Assembly (NCBI GenBank): GCA_041907145.1
Contig: JAYRHW010000080.1
Coordinates: 1 to 19,615 of the forward strand
Length of the DNA stretch: 19,615 nt
Source: JAFLCA01 sp041907145
GTDB lineage: Bacteria > Bdellovibrionota_C > UBA2361 > JAFLCA01
Direction of reading: 5' to 3'
Below are positions 1 to 7,937 of this stretch, piece by piece. Both the position numbers and the translations under genes were made by a program. Within the stretch, counting starts at the first letter, position 1. Each line of letters starts with the position of its first letter. The notes under the pieces are model-generated. The model ran no database searches. It saw only the letters and a program-made list of their open reading frames with translations, and was not told where the DNA came from.

Positions 1-1131
1 CGGGGACCGCGGGTACTCTTCTATGGACACTATGACGTTCAGCCCGTCGACCCCTTGCCGGACTGGATATCGGGACCTTTTGAGCCGACGCTTCGCGAGG
101 ATCGCTTGTACGCGCGCGGCGCCGTCGATGATAAGGGCCAAGTTTTCTATGTGCTGAAGGCATTGGAGCAGCTCATAAAGTCTGATGCCCTTGAGGTTCC
201 CGTGAGTATTCTCATCGAAGGAGAGGAGGAATGCGGCAGCGAGGGCTTCATGGCCAAGCTCCCCTCCTGGAAGGACAAGCTCCAAGCAGATGTGCTGATG
301 GTCTGCGACACCGGCACACTCAAGGCGGGAGTGCCCGCCATAACCATGGGACTGCGAGCGATAGGCCATCTTACGGTGACGTTGGGCGGACTGAGAAAAG
401 ATCTTCATTCGGGAGTTCATGGCGGGATGGTCAAGAATCCGGCTACTGAACTCGCACGCCTCCTCTCCACTTTGCACGATTCAACCGGGAGGATCGCGAT
501 TGCCGGCTACTACGATGGGGTAAGAGAATTTGCTGCGGAGGATCGTGCGCTGGCCAACCGCATGCCGATCACCATGGAACAGTATAAGGCCATGGTCGGA
601 GTGGAGCCCCTTGGCGGAGAGCAGGGGTTTACGCCGCTTGAACGCAGAGGATTCAGGCCCTGTATCGATATTAACGGTCTGAGCTCAGGGTACGCAGGAC
701 CCGGCGTCAAAACTATCATTCCCGCATCGGCAACTGCCAAGCTATCGGCGCGGATCGTGGCTGGGCAGGACCCGGGGCACTGCATTTCGTTAATCGAGAA
801 GCACTTGAGGGCGCACGCGCCGAAGGGCTTGGAATTGAGCATCGAAGGCGCAGCGGCTCCAGGAAAAGCGGTGGCGCTGAGTTCGCAGTCTCCGCTCATA
901 AAAAAGGCGGCCGGCGTTTTGCAGGAACTTTCAGGAATGGAGCCCCTCTATATGTGGGAAGGGGCATCGATCCCTGTTGTTTCGACTCTGACTGAGTTGA
1001 CGGGGGCCGAGCCGCTGCTGGTGGGATTCGGGGTCGAGGAAGATAATATGCACGCACCCAACGAATCTTTCTCACTCGAGCAGTTTAAGGACGGCTTTTT
1101 GTACGCCTGTCTCTTGCTTGGCAGCTTATGA
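1..1131 (+). CDS. M20-family metallopeptidase (CNDP-like dipeptidase), 5' end missing
   Basis: Frame 1 is open from the first base, so the gene begins upstream of the window and the TTG at 55 is internal. The product is a zinc aminoacylase/dipeptidase of the M20 family, which hydrolyses short peptides or acylated amino acids in the cytoplasm. Visible motifs, numbered from the first visible codon, are GHYDVQP at 9-15 (first zinc His, with Asp12), ARGAVDDKGQ with the bridging Asp at 43/44, and EGEEECGS with the catalytic Glu at 75-77. CDTG follows with zinc Asp103, then the lid-domain signature HSGVHGG...NP, and HAPNE near the C-terminus, which supplies the last ligand. The HSGxxGGxxxNP signature favours the CNDP/dipeptidase branch over ArgE or DapE, but the substrate cannot be set. 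The stop lies 3 nt before rarA, so the two are probably co-transcribed. The family is confident; no gene symbol is warranted. Confidence 0.93.
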   Translation, partial: RGPRVLFYGHYDVQPVDPLPDWISGPFEPTLREDRLYARGAVDDKGQVFYVLKALEQLIKSDALEVPVSILIEGEEECGSEGFMAKLPSWKDKLQADVLMVCDTGTLKAGVPAITMGLRAIGHLTVTLGGLRKDLHSGVHGGMVKNPATELARLLSTLHDSTGRIAIAGYYDGVREFAAEDRALANRMPITMEQYKAMVGVEPLGGEQGFTPLERRGFRPCIDINGLSSGYAGPGVKTIIPASATAKLSARIVAGQDPGHCISLIEKHLRAHAPKGLELSIEGAAAPGKAVALSSQSPLIKKAAGVLQELSGMEPLYMWEGASIPVVSTLTELTGAEPLLVGFGVEEDNMHAPNESFSLEQFKDGFLYACLLLGSL

Positions 1132-1134
1132 GCT

Positions 1135-2442
1135 ATGACTGAAAATCTAGATTTATTTCCTTCTGCCCCAGCAGCAAAGTCCGCCGCTGGCAAGGAGCAT
1201 CGACCGCTCGCTGATAAGCTGAGGCCAGCCGCCTGGTCGGATTTCCGAGGCATCGAAGATCTTGATCGCAGCTTGCTGCCCTACCTGCAGGCGGGCAAGG
1301 GGCGGCCGCCTTCCTTGGTGTTGTGGGGACCGCCCGGCTCAGGGAAGACGACGCTTGCAAAGCTTATCGGCAAGTCTTTTCAGCTGCCTTTTGTCGAGCT
1401 TTCCGCCGTGCTCAGCGGGGTGAAGGAGGTACGGGAGGTTGTCGATAAAGCTTCGCGCTCCTCCGAGCCCACTCTGCTTTTCCTCGATGAAATTCACCGT
1501 TTTAATAAGGCACAGCAGGACGCCTTTTTGCCGCATATCGAAAATGGGACAATCATTCTCATCGGGGCCACTACCGAGAACCCTTCCTTCTATCTGACGG
1601 GAGCATTGCTCTCAAGAACCAAGGTTTTAACTCTCCCTGGACTGTCGGTTGAGGCGTTGCGCCAGATTCTCAAGCGAGCCGAGCAGGAGATTGAACTCCA
1701 TTTCACCGATGAAAGTGCCGCATTGATCCTGAACTTCGTGGCGGGAGATGCTCGCAGGCTGCTCAATGTCGCGGAGGCTTTGGCCGAAACGCGCGCAAGG
1801 AATTTGGGAGCTACGGTCGAGCTGCCGGAAGTGCAAAGCTTTCTCAAAAATTCCAAGACCGCATTTTATGATCGGGATGGCGAAGAGCACTACAATGTTG
1901 CCTCGGCATTTATAAAGAGTCTGCGGGGCTCGGATCCTGATGCTGCCTTGCTGTGGTGCTTTTGGATGATCGAGGCCGGAGAGGATCCGCGTTTTATTAT
2001 CCGGCGTATGATGATCTTCGCGAGTGAGGATATAGGAAACGCCGATCCTCGGGCTCTGCAGATCGCCACCGCTACGGCCGAGGCATACGATCGCTTGGGT
2101 TTGCCGGAGGGTAGGATTCCGATTGCACAGTGCGTGACGTACCTCGCCTGTGCGCCCAAGTCCAACCGCAGTTATATGGCCATGCACGCGGCGCTAGGGG
2201 CGCTCAAGGATCACTCCAAGCTCGCCGTGCCGGTACACTTGCGAAACGCCCCTACCAAGCTGATGAAGCAGCTAGGTTATGGGCAGGACTATCAATATCC
2301 ACATGACTTGAGCGAAGGGTATGCGCCTGGCGTTCAGTACCTCCCGGACGAACTTGCGGGGGCGCGATTCTACGAACCATCAGACCATGGTTATGAAAAG
2401 ACGCTCAGGGAACGCCTGGAATCTCTTAAGAAACGTATTTGA
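1135..2442 (+). CDS. rarA: Replication-associated recombination protein A (RarA/MgsA), AAA+ ATPase
   Basis: This is a 435-residue AAA+ clamp-loader-like ATPase that acts at stalled replication forks, related to MgsA and eukaryotic WRNIP1. The family signature PLADKLRP is at 24-31, Walker A GPPGSGKT at 65-72, Walker B LLFLDEIHRF at 114-123 and sensor 1 GATTEN at 144-149. LLSRTKV near 158-164 carries the likely arginine finger. The C-terminal half has the MgsA signatures: EDIGNADPRAL, then a stretch like PVPxHLRNAPTKLMKxLGYG, and a final YxPDELxGxxFYEP. Length matches the family. The ATG is 3 nt after the preceding stop and has no clear Shine-Dalgarno, which suggests translational coupling. A sigma-factor gene follows 47 nt downstream on the same strand. 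Confidence 0.97.
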   Translation: MTENLDLFPSAPAAKSAAGKEHRPLADKLRPAAWSDFRGIEDLDRSLLPYLQAGKGRPPSLVLWGPPGSGKTTLAKLIGKSFQLPFVELSAVLSGVKEVREVVDKASRSSEPTLLFLDEIHRFNKAQQDAFLPHIENGTIILIGATTENPSFYLTGALLSRTKVLTLPGLSVEALRQILKRAEQEIELHFTDESAALILNFVAGDARRLLNVAEALAETRARNLGATVELPEVQSFLKNSKTAFYDRDGEEHYNVASAFIKSLRGSDPDAALLWCFWMIEAGEDPRFIIRRMMIFASEDIGNADPRALQIATATAEAYDRLGLPEGRIPIAQCVTYLACAPKSNRSYMAMHAALGALKDHSKLAVPVHLRNAPTKLMKQLGYGQDYQYPHDLSEGYAPGVQYLPDELAGARFYEPSDHGYEKTLRERLESLKKRI

Positions 2443-2466
2443 TTCAGACTGGCATTCAATGAGAGT

Positions 2467-2491
2467 ATCGTTACGGCAGTGCGGTAACGAT
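2467..2491 (+). promoter_or_regulatory. Inverted repeat running into the sigma-factor start codon
   Basis: ATCGTTAC (2467-2474) and GTAACGAT (2484-2491) are perfectly complementary 8-base arms around a 9-nt loop. The right arm contains the first two bases of the ATG at 2490. In RNA this hairpin would occlude the start codon, and there is no recognisable Shine-Dalgarno. It could also be a DNA operator, or a weak end signal for rarA (the sequence after it is GATTTTAGG). The function is inferred; only the repeat is seen. Confidence 0.4.
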
Positions 2492-4616
2492 GATTTTAGG
2501 TCCCATCGGCACAGGTCCATCCGACGACTCTTTCGCAGCGGGGTCCACGGGAGATCTGACTGCAGATCGGCGAATAGTTCCCGACACCACACCCGAACGC
2601 ACTGACGAAAATTCTCGGCATCCAGATCAGGTCGAACCTCGAACTGACGGGGAGATAGAAGCGCTCAGCCGTATCCGTTTCAACGGACACGTTGTCAACG
2701 AGACCGCCTTTGCCATCAAGTCAGCTGGCATGGAGCCGCTGCTTTCTCGGAGGGAGGAAAGGGAGCTTGCGACCGCGATCGGTCAGGCACGAGCAGAAAT
2801 ATTTGATTTGGTATTTCATCACCCGCTCACCATGCGGGCCCTGGAGCAAATGCCGGTGCTGGCTGACTCTCCGCTGAACGAGAAAATTAAAGTCGCTAAC
2901 GCGTGGACAAAATCCGCCTTTGATCGCTGGCGGCAAGGCTCGCTCATGCCTCATCAGTATGAAGCAGTCCTTCACCAAAACGCCGAGCTCGCCCGCTCGG
3001 TGCTGCTCTCGGGTGATATAGAAAATTACTACGCCCGAATTGCGAATATTCGCGAAACCTTGAGTTTGAAACATCTGGAACTACGGATGCTGCCCGCCGG
3101 GCTGGCGCTGCTCTGCGGGTTTTCGGGAGAGGGGATCTTGGAGGAATTAGCCGCCTCCGATCCCGGACGTCTTTCGCCGAAATTATCTACTGCCAGGGAA
3201 AAGCTGCCCGAGGACGAGCGTGGACTGTTCGACGCCGAGCTCGTAAGCGTATTCACTCAGATTGCCGAGTGGGAGCAGCGCAATTGTATCTCATTGGGTC
3301 AGGCATTGGCTTACGACGAAGGTGTGAGTGCGGCCGATGCGCGGATGCAGCCCGCGCGTGAGAGAATGGCTGCGGCAAATATGCGTTTGGTCGTTTCGAT
3401 TGCCAAAATGTATCGGAATCGCGGTCTAGATTTCGCGGATTTAATCGAGGAAGGGAATCATGGCCTGATGCGAGCAGTCGATCGCTTCGAGGTTGAGCGC
3501 GGTTATAAGTTTTCGACTTATGCAACCTGGTGGATTCGCCAGGCCGTTAGCCGCGCTCTCACCCAGACCACGAATGAATCGGTCATTCAGCTTCCCGTGC
3601 ATATGCACTCGGCCGTTAGGCAGCTTCGTTCCGCCGAGACGGCGCTTATCGAGGAGTTCGGCACGGTCCCTGCCCCGGACGTATTGGCCGAGCGGTTGGG
3701 TTGGACGGTGAAGAAGGTGCTGCAGGTCAAGGCTGTCCCCACGCGCCAAGCCCGGCTTGATGGCCCGGCCAAGGGCGGTGAGGAAGAGGATGGTACGCTT
3801 CACAGATTTATTGAGGATCCCCGTGCTACGCAGCATCTGGAGCAATCTGAGCGCAATGAAGGAATAGATGCATTTCGCCGCCGACTACCGATCCTGCTTA
3901 CCGAGCGCGATGTGAATATCGTCGGTCTTCGGTTTGGTGTGCCGATGGGTATCGACGAGAAGGTTGATACGCTGATTAACGAGGCAGGTGACGGAGCTAT
4001 TTTGGAGGAAGTAGGAAACGAGTATGGACTTACGCGGGAGAGAATTCGGCAGGTGCTCTCAAGCTCACTCGAGAGACTTTCGAATCTTGCGGTGCTGTTG
4101 GGAGAGCCGGAATCATTTGTAGCTGAGAGCATGCCGGAGGTCTTGGAGCCTCATGAGACCAGGCTTTTGCAGAATTTACTCGACCACGAGCCGGTTGGGC
4201 TCAATCGGGTACTTGAGCTGGTGGAATTTCCTCCCCAAACTTTCCTCACGCAAGCAGGAGCCGAAGTGCAGGAGTCCAAGGTCGAGGTAGTTCGACGCCT
4301 ACAAGCTACTGCGCTTGCGCGCTTGACCCTGCACGTGCTGCTCAAGAGCGCATCTGCTGAGCAGGTGTCTGAAGCAGTTCAGATAGCAGGTCTTTACCCG
4401 CTCTATTCGGAATTCATGGTGCGGTTATTTGGTCGAGCGACCCGTCCGGTATCTGAAGCTGTGGAAGATGTGCGAGCGCTCCCGCAGTATCAGAGACTCG
4501 GTGTCGGCTTCGAGGATGCGAAGAGCGCTTCAACGGCGGCCATTGATAAGGTGCTTCCGGTTCTGCGAGCGCTCTACCTCAATGCCAAACGGTCGCGTGA
4601 GCTGGGCTTATCCTAG
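2490..4616 (+). CDS. RpoD-like sigma-70 factor with a ~170-residue C-terminal extension
   Basis: This 708-residue sigma-70 directs RNA polymerase to promoters. A region 1.2-like segment lies near 72-104 (SAGMEPLLSRREERELATAI), followed by a non-conserved helical insert to about 290. Region 2 (291-355) is almost canonical: ANMRLVVSIAKMYRNRGL, DLIEEGNHGLMRAVDRFE and YKFSTYATWWIRQAVSRAL. Region 3 is about 372-435. Region 4 (455-535) ends in the helix-turn-helix ILEEVGNEYGLTRERIRQ. Differences from standard RpoD are an enlarged stretch after region 2.4 (TQTTNESVIQLPVHM), an insertion before the region 4.2 helix-turn-helix, and residues 536-708 beyond the normal end. I do not recognise that helical tail. 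The N-terminal 70 residues look disordered. An in-frame stop at 2460 excludes an earlier start; a start downstream of 2490 is possible. It could be the principal sigma of a divergent lineage or a group 2 paralogue, so I give no symbol. Confidence 0.9.
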   Translation: MILGPIGTGPSDDSFAAGSTGDLTADRRIVPDTTPERTDENSRHPDQVEPRTDGEIEALSRIRFNGHVVNETAFAIKSAGMEPLLSRREERELATAIGQARAEIFDLVFHHPLTMRALEQMPVLADSPLNEKIKVANAWTKSAFDRWRQGSLMPHQYEAVLHQNAELARSVLLSGDIENYYARIANIRETLSLKHLELRMLPAGLALLCGFSGEGILEELAASDPGRLSPKLSTAREKLPEDERGLFDAELVSVFTQIAEWEQRNCISLGQALAYDEGVSAADARMQPARERMAAANMRLVVSIAKMYRNRGLDFADLIEEGNHGLMRAVDRFEVERGYKFSTYATWWIRQAVSRALTQTTNESVIQLPVHMHSAVRQLRSAETALIEEFGTVPAPDVLAERLGWTVKKVLQVKAVPTRQARLDGPAKGGEEEDGTLHRFIEDPRATQHLEQSERNEGIDAFRRRLPILLTERDVNIVGLRFGVPMGIDEKVDTLINEAGDGAILEEVGNEYGLTRERIRQVLSSSLERLSNLAVLLGEPESFVAESMPEVLEPHETRLLQNLLDHEPVGLNRVLELVEFPPQTFLTQAGAEVQESKVEVVRRLQATALARLTLHVLLKSASAEQVSEAVQIAGLYPLYSEFMVRLFGRATRPVSEAVEDVRALPQYQRLGVGFEDAKSASTAAIDKVLPVLRALYLNAKRSRELGLS

Positions 4617-4639
4617 GGGCCGTTGGAAAGGGCGCGCCA

Positions 4640-5860
4640 ATGACTGTTTCGCTATCCCAATTTCCCCGTCCGCGTAGTAGGGGGGCCGTCAAGGTCCTCG
4701 CGATTTTTGCTGCGCCCTTTGTGCTCATCGGAACGGCGCTTGCAATTCATCTTGCTCTTACGGTCATTCGAAGTGCCTTGATGCAGTCGTGGCCGACTCG
4801 ACCGGCGAGTCTCGAGAGTGTGGAGCTCAAGGACCCCGGATCAAAGTCAGAAAGGGCGGTAGTAGCATACTCCTATAATGTTGACGGCAAGGAGTTTAAC
4901 GGCAAGCGCATCTCGCTGTTCGGCACTGATAATTTTACGGATTTTCAGAAGAGGGCGTTTGAAGAGCTGCAAGGATATCAATCCAGGGGCGAGCAATTTC
5001 CGGCGCATGTAAATCCAGAAGATCCTTCTGAGTCCATTCTGATGCCACAGATTCGCTGGGAGCTGGTGGCCTTTTCCCTTCTGTTTGTGGTTCTCTTTGC
5101 CGGCGTGGGGCTGGGCTGCTGGATCAGTGCCTATCTTTCCTGGAAGCGGTTGAATGCCGAGGAGAAGCTCGTGGCCCAATTTCCAGGTCAGCCGTGGAGG
5201 CATCGAGTAGAGTGGTCCGGCCAGGAGATTCATTCTCGGCTTAGAGGGAATGCACTCGAGAGTGGTATTTTAGCGCTGATGTGGAACCTTTGTTCCTGGC
5301 CGCTCTTAATGGCGCTGCCGGAGAAGATTCGTGAAGGCGATAAACTTGGACTATTGCTTTTGGTTTTTCCACTGGCAGGTCTGGGGTTGCTGTGTTGGTT
5401 CGTGGTGCAGATGGCAAGGGCCAGGAGGTTTGGCGAGGTCTACCTTAGGCTTTCTACTATCCCCGTGCGTCCTGGCGATGAAATAAAGGGAATCGTGCGT
5501 GCGCCGGTTGATCTCAAGGGATCGCCCAAAGTCGCGCTGAGTTTTCGCTGTGAGGAGCATTCACGCGGGGCCGGAGGTCGCAGCACGAATACAAGTCAGA
5601 TTAATGTGCGCTGGGAAACAACAGGGGAAGTCAAGGTAGTCGATCCATTTCGTGCGACCGGCGAGCAGCAGTTCTCCGTGCAGCTGCCGGTTGCCGATGG
5701 CTTTCCAGACTCAGCCCGCGGCTATAATCAATCAGTGCTGTGGTTGCTGCGTGCAAGTGCCGTTCTCGATGGCGCTGACTTCGAGGCTGAATTCGAGATC
5801 CCTGTGTTTGCTGCGGATGCAGCCGCTCAATCGTACTCGCAGGACGACGACAAGGAGTAA
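4640..5860 (+). CDS. DUF3592 family membrane protein
   Basis: This 406-residue protein has four hydrophobic segments at about 18-46, 141-165, 207-226 and 236-257. Between the first two is a soluble domain of DUF3592 type, with the conserved pattern of a polypeptide that runs VAYSYNVDGKEFNGKRI and then VNPEDPSES. Residues 265-406 form a second, probably beta-rich, soluble domain that I cannot name. DUF3592 proteins are of unknown function and are often found as solitary envelope proteins. A GGAAAGG stretch 10-16 nt before the ATG is a usable ribosome-binding site. The gene follows the sigma factor by 23 nt on the same strand and is likely transcribed with it. Its 3' end converges on the lipoprotein gene. 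Confidence 0.8.
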   Translation: MTVSLSQFPRPRSRGAVKVLAIFAAPFVLIGTALAIHLALTVIRSALMQSWPTRPASLESVELKDPGSKSERAVVAYSYNVDGKEFNGKRISLFGTDNFTDFQKRAFEELQGYQSRGEQFPAHVNPEDPSESILMPQIRWELVAFSLLFVVLFAGVGLGCWISAYLSWKRLNAEEKLVAQFPGQPWRHRVEWSGQEIHSRLRGNALESGILALMWNLCSWPLLMALPEKIREGDKLGLLLLVFPLAGLGLLCWFVVQMARARRFGEVYLRLSTIPVRPGDEIKGIVRAPVDLKGSPKVALSFRCEEHSRGAGGRSTNTSQINVRWETTGEVKVVDPFRATGEQQFSVQLPVADGFPDSARGYNQSVLWLLRASAVLDGADFEAEFEIPVFAADAAAQSYSQDDDKE

Positions 5861-5937
5861 GCACGGATCGACAGGCGGACAACCTGCGCCGAGGCCTACG
5901 CTAACACCTGGCCAGAGAGGCCAATCGAATAAACGGG

Positions 5938-6867
5938 CTAGTCATTTGGGCGAGTGGCGCCCGGTGAGCCGCAACCATCGACGACGGCAAACCAGCGATC
6001 CTGACCCAACTCATGCGCATCGAATTGATGCATGCCAGTCGAGCGCCAACCACTTCCCCCAGGCTGAATAATATGGCCTGGAGCAGGCTCGTGCTCGCTA
6101 AAGATTCTGGGGGTTAGCTTATCAACCGCGAAAGCTCGTATGGCGTGACCATAGCCCTCTCGGTTGTCTTGTGCAAAGCGCAGTACCTTGTCGTTCCAAA
6201 CGATAACGCGTCCGCCGCCGCGAGCCTTGCCCGGCTGAGAGCCGTAAATCGGATTTCGCGCATGCGGACGCCAGGGGCCTTCAAGGTTGTCAGCCCAGTA
6301 GATATCCATGGTGTAAGCGTTGCGGATCGTGAAGATCCACCACCTATCCCTGTAATGAACAATCGAGGAGTCAGCGAACCTGCCTTTAATGAGCGTCTTC
6401 TTTAGTTCCCAGTGCATGGGAAATGCGGTTGCTTGATAGAGCCGAATGCCATTGGCTTGGCGCGACTCGGGAATCATGTACCAGTGACCTTCGACATTGA
6501 ACACATACGGGTAAGAGAGATGAAATGCTTCGCTGAGCACCACCCCCTTGTATTCCCATTGGTTCAAATCGCTGCTTTCGGCAACCGCAAGATCTCCTTT
6601 CCCGGTTTTTCTATCGATGGCTTCAAAGAACAAATACCAAACCTCACCTGCCTGCACGACAAAAGGATCGGCAATCGAAAAGGCATCGCGGTCAGTTACC
6701 GCAGCGGGAGTGAGAATGGGATTTCCGGGCCGCTCCGCCATGTGAAGCGGGTCTCGGCCTTCATAGATTCCGATGGAAACTTGACAGCGATGAGTTCGCT
6801 TGGCGCTACAGCCGCTTAAGCTAAGGATGAGAGCGGCCGCCAACAGGTAGAGAATGAGAGGCTTCAT
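5938..6867 (-). CDS. Lipoprotein with predicted GH43-like five-bladed beta-propeller (GINT1-N/glucosamine IPC transferase-like)
   Basis: This 309-residue protein begins with a lipoprotein signal: a hydrophobic stretch at 4-17 and a lipobox LSGC ending at Cys20. After cleavage it would be anchored to the outer or inner membrane on the periplasmic side. The mature part shows propeller repeats typical of the arabinanase/GH43-like fold: NPILTP..., then IADPFVVQAGEVWYLFFEA, YPYVFNVEGHWYMIPES, FADSSIVHYRDRWWIFT and ARNPIYG. This arrangement resembles the N-terminal domain of plant glucosamine inositolphosphorylceramide transferase and bacterial relatives often linked to glycan or lipid-sugar modification. 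Acidic residues such as Asp in IADPF and FADSS may be functional. Its ATG overlaps the regulator's stop by ATGA, so the two form a translationally coupled unit. The substrate is unknown. Confidence 0.75.
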   Translation of the reverse strand: MKPLILYLLAAALILSLSGCSAKRTHRCQVSIGIYEGRDPLHMAERPGNPILTPAAVTDRDAFSIADPFVVQAGEVWYLFFEAIDRKTGKGDLAVAESSDLNQWEYKGVVLSEAFHLSYPYVFNVEGHWYMIPESRQANGIRLYQATAFPMHWELKKTLIKGRFADSSIVHYRDRWWIFTIRNAYTMDIYWADNLEGPWRPHARNPIYGSQPGKARGGGRVIVWNDKVLRFAQDNREGYGHAIRAFAVDKLTPRIFSEHEPAPGHIIQPGGSGWRSTGMHQFDAHELGQDRWFAVVDGCGSPGATRPND

Positions 6868-7856
6868 GCGGCGGTCCGTTTGCGAGCTGCTGCAATATGC
6901 TGCGAGTTCTTCAGATAGCGAAAAATGGGCACTACCTGAATGGTACTGACGCCACCGGCGAGGTGATCATGCAAATCTTCCACGAGCAGAGGAATCTCGG
7001 AGCCCGACTCGACTTCAGCTGTAAGTTCATAGTCCCAGCCTCCGCAGCACTCAATGTACATCGTAAGACGTGGATGGGATTCTGTGTAGCGCTTGAGCGA
7101 ACTGCTAATCGTCTGCGATGGAGATCGAACCGTTATCATTAATTTGTAAGTTTCTATGCCAAGAGGTTCCCGGTCGATGAGATAGTAATACCCCGCGATG
7201 ACTCCCAGCTCTTCGAGCCGCCCGATCCGCCGCGCTAAAGTGCTGAGTGGAATTCCCGTTTGCCGGGCGACGTCGCGCAGGGAATCCCAGTCACTGGTCG
7301 TTAGGCTCAGTAAGAGCTTATCGTCGGTTTGGTCAAGTTCCACAAGGGTGGGGGACGCTCTGAGCTCAATGCTGCGGGTCTTGCTAGCGCAAAGGTAGCG
7401 CCTGTTGAGGCTTAACAGCGACAAACGAATTGCGAACGAGCGGTTGGTAATGGCTTCCTGAAATTTGCCGGCCAGCGCGCACCACTCTCGGTGAAACTCC
7501 ACATTTGAGCGGCAGCTGAGCGTGGCCCCGAGCGTATAGTTGCCGCCGAGCTCACCGATCCATGAGACCGCCGTCGAGGACTTTAGGCCTGAGAGAAACT
7601 GCGTGCGCTTCTTTCGCTCAGACGTCGTGAGACTAAAGTACATGAGGTGATCGATTTGCCCGATTGCTGCGCGGCTAACCGCGGCCTTTTTTCTGCCAAG
7701 TATTCCACGTTCGCGTAGGCGTCTAAGCGTGTATTGAACGACGCTCGGACGCAGGCCCGCATCCCTCGCAAGATCCCTAAGCGAGGCGTTGGCTCTGACC
7801 TGTGCTGCAGCAATGACGGCACGCTCGTGTTCACTAAGTCCAGATTTGTTTCGCAT
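6864..7856 (-). CDS. Tandem Lrp/AsnC-type transcriptional regulator (two HTH plus two RAM-like domains)
   Basis: This 330-residue protein is about twice the usual Lrp length and looks like two Lrp-like units fused. Unit 1 has an AsnC-type winged HTH at about 10-55 (SLRDLARDAGLRPSVVQYTLRRL, ending RGILG) and a diverged RAM-like region at about 66-150. Unit 2 has an HTH at about 178-222 (DVARQTGIPLSTLARRIGRL, ending LGVIAGYYYLID) and a better-kept RAM domain at 232-315 with CGGWDYELTAEV, the usual ligand-turn position. Lrp-family proteins sense small molecules, usually amino acids, through the RAM domain. The gene overlaps the downstream lipoprotein gene by 4 nt and diverges from a Nudix gene. 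Two perfect inverted repeats directly before its start suggest autoregulation. The inducer and targets are unknown. Confidence 0.82.
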   Translation of the reverse strand: MRNKSGLSEHERAVIAAAQVRANASLRDLARDAGLRPSVVQYTLRRLRERGILGRKKAAVSRAAIGQIDHLMYFSLTTSERKKRTQFLSGLKSSTAVSWIGELGGNYTLGATLSCRSNVEFHREWCALAGKFQEAITNRSFAIRLSLLSLNRRYLCASKTRSIELRASPTLVELDQTDDKLLLSLTTSDWDSLRDVARQTGIPLSTLARRIGRLEELGVIAGYYYLIDREPLGIETYKLMITVRSPSQTISSSLKRYTESHPRLTMYIECCGGWDYELTAEVESGSEIPLLVEDLHDHLAGGVSTIQVVPIFRYLKNSQHIAAARKRTAA

Positions 7857-7858
7857 TT

Positions 7859-7872
7859 GCCATAGTTATGGC
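7859..7872. promoter_or_regulatory. Inverted repeat GCCATA-GT-TATGGC, candidate regulator operator
   Basis: This perfect 6-base palindrome with a 2-nt spacer begins 3 nt upstream of the regulator's ATG. It lies in the 81-bp spacer between two divergent genes, one of which encodes a DNA-binding protein. Binding by that protein is an inference from position. Confidence 0.45.
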
Positions 7873-7874
7873 AC

Positions 7875-7890
7875 AAATATGTAGATATTT
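7875..7890. promoter_or_regulatory. Inverted repeat AAATAT-GTAG-ATATTT, candidate regulator operator
   Basis: This is a second perfect 6-base inverted repeat with a 4-nt spacer, only 2 nt from the first palindrome. AT-rich dyads of this kind are typical of Lrp-family sites. It could serve both the regulator and the divergent Nudix promoter. Confidence 0.45.
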
Positions 7891-7934
7891 CACTATATTT
7901 CTGTGAATGCTCTATCCTTGCGTCATCAGGAGGG
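7889..7934 (+). promoter_or_regulatory. Weak sigma-70-like promoter and strong ribosome-binding site for the Nudix gene
   Basis: TTCACT (7889-7894) and TATCCT (7913-7918) are separated by 18 nt and match the -35 and -10 hexamers only moderately. AGGAGGG at 7928-7934 is a near-perfect Shine-Dalgarno placed 3 nt before ATG 7938, which supports that start. The promoter is tentative; the ribosome-binding site is clear. Confidence 0.4.
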
Positions 7935-7937
7935 CGT

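Noticed and set aside
1627..2187. Open frame of 186 codons on the minus strand inside rarA
   Set aside because: It lies wholly within a confidently assigned gene on the other strand and its product has no recognisable domain.
5909..5923. TGGCC-AGAGA-GGCCA hairpin between convergent genes
   Set aside because: The stem has only 5 bp and there is no T-run on either side, so it does not support a terminator call.
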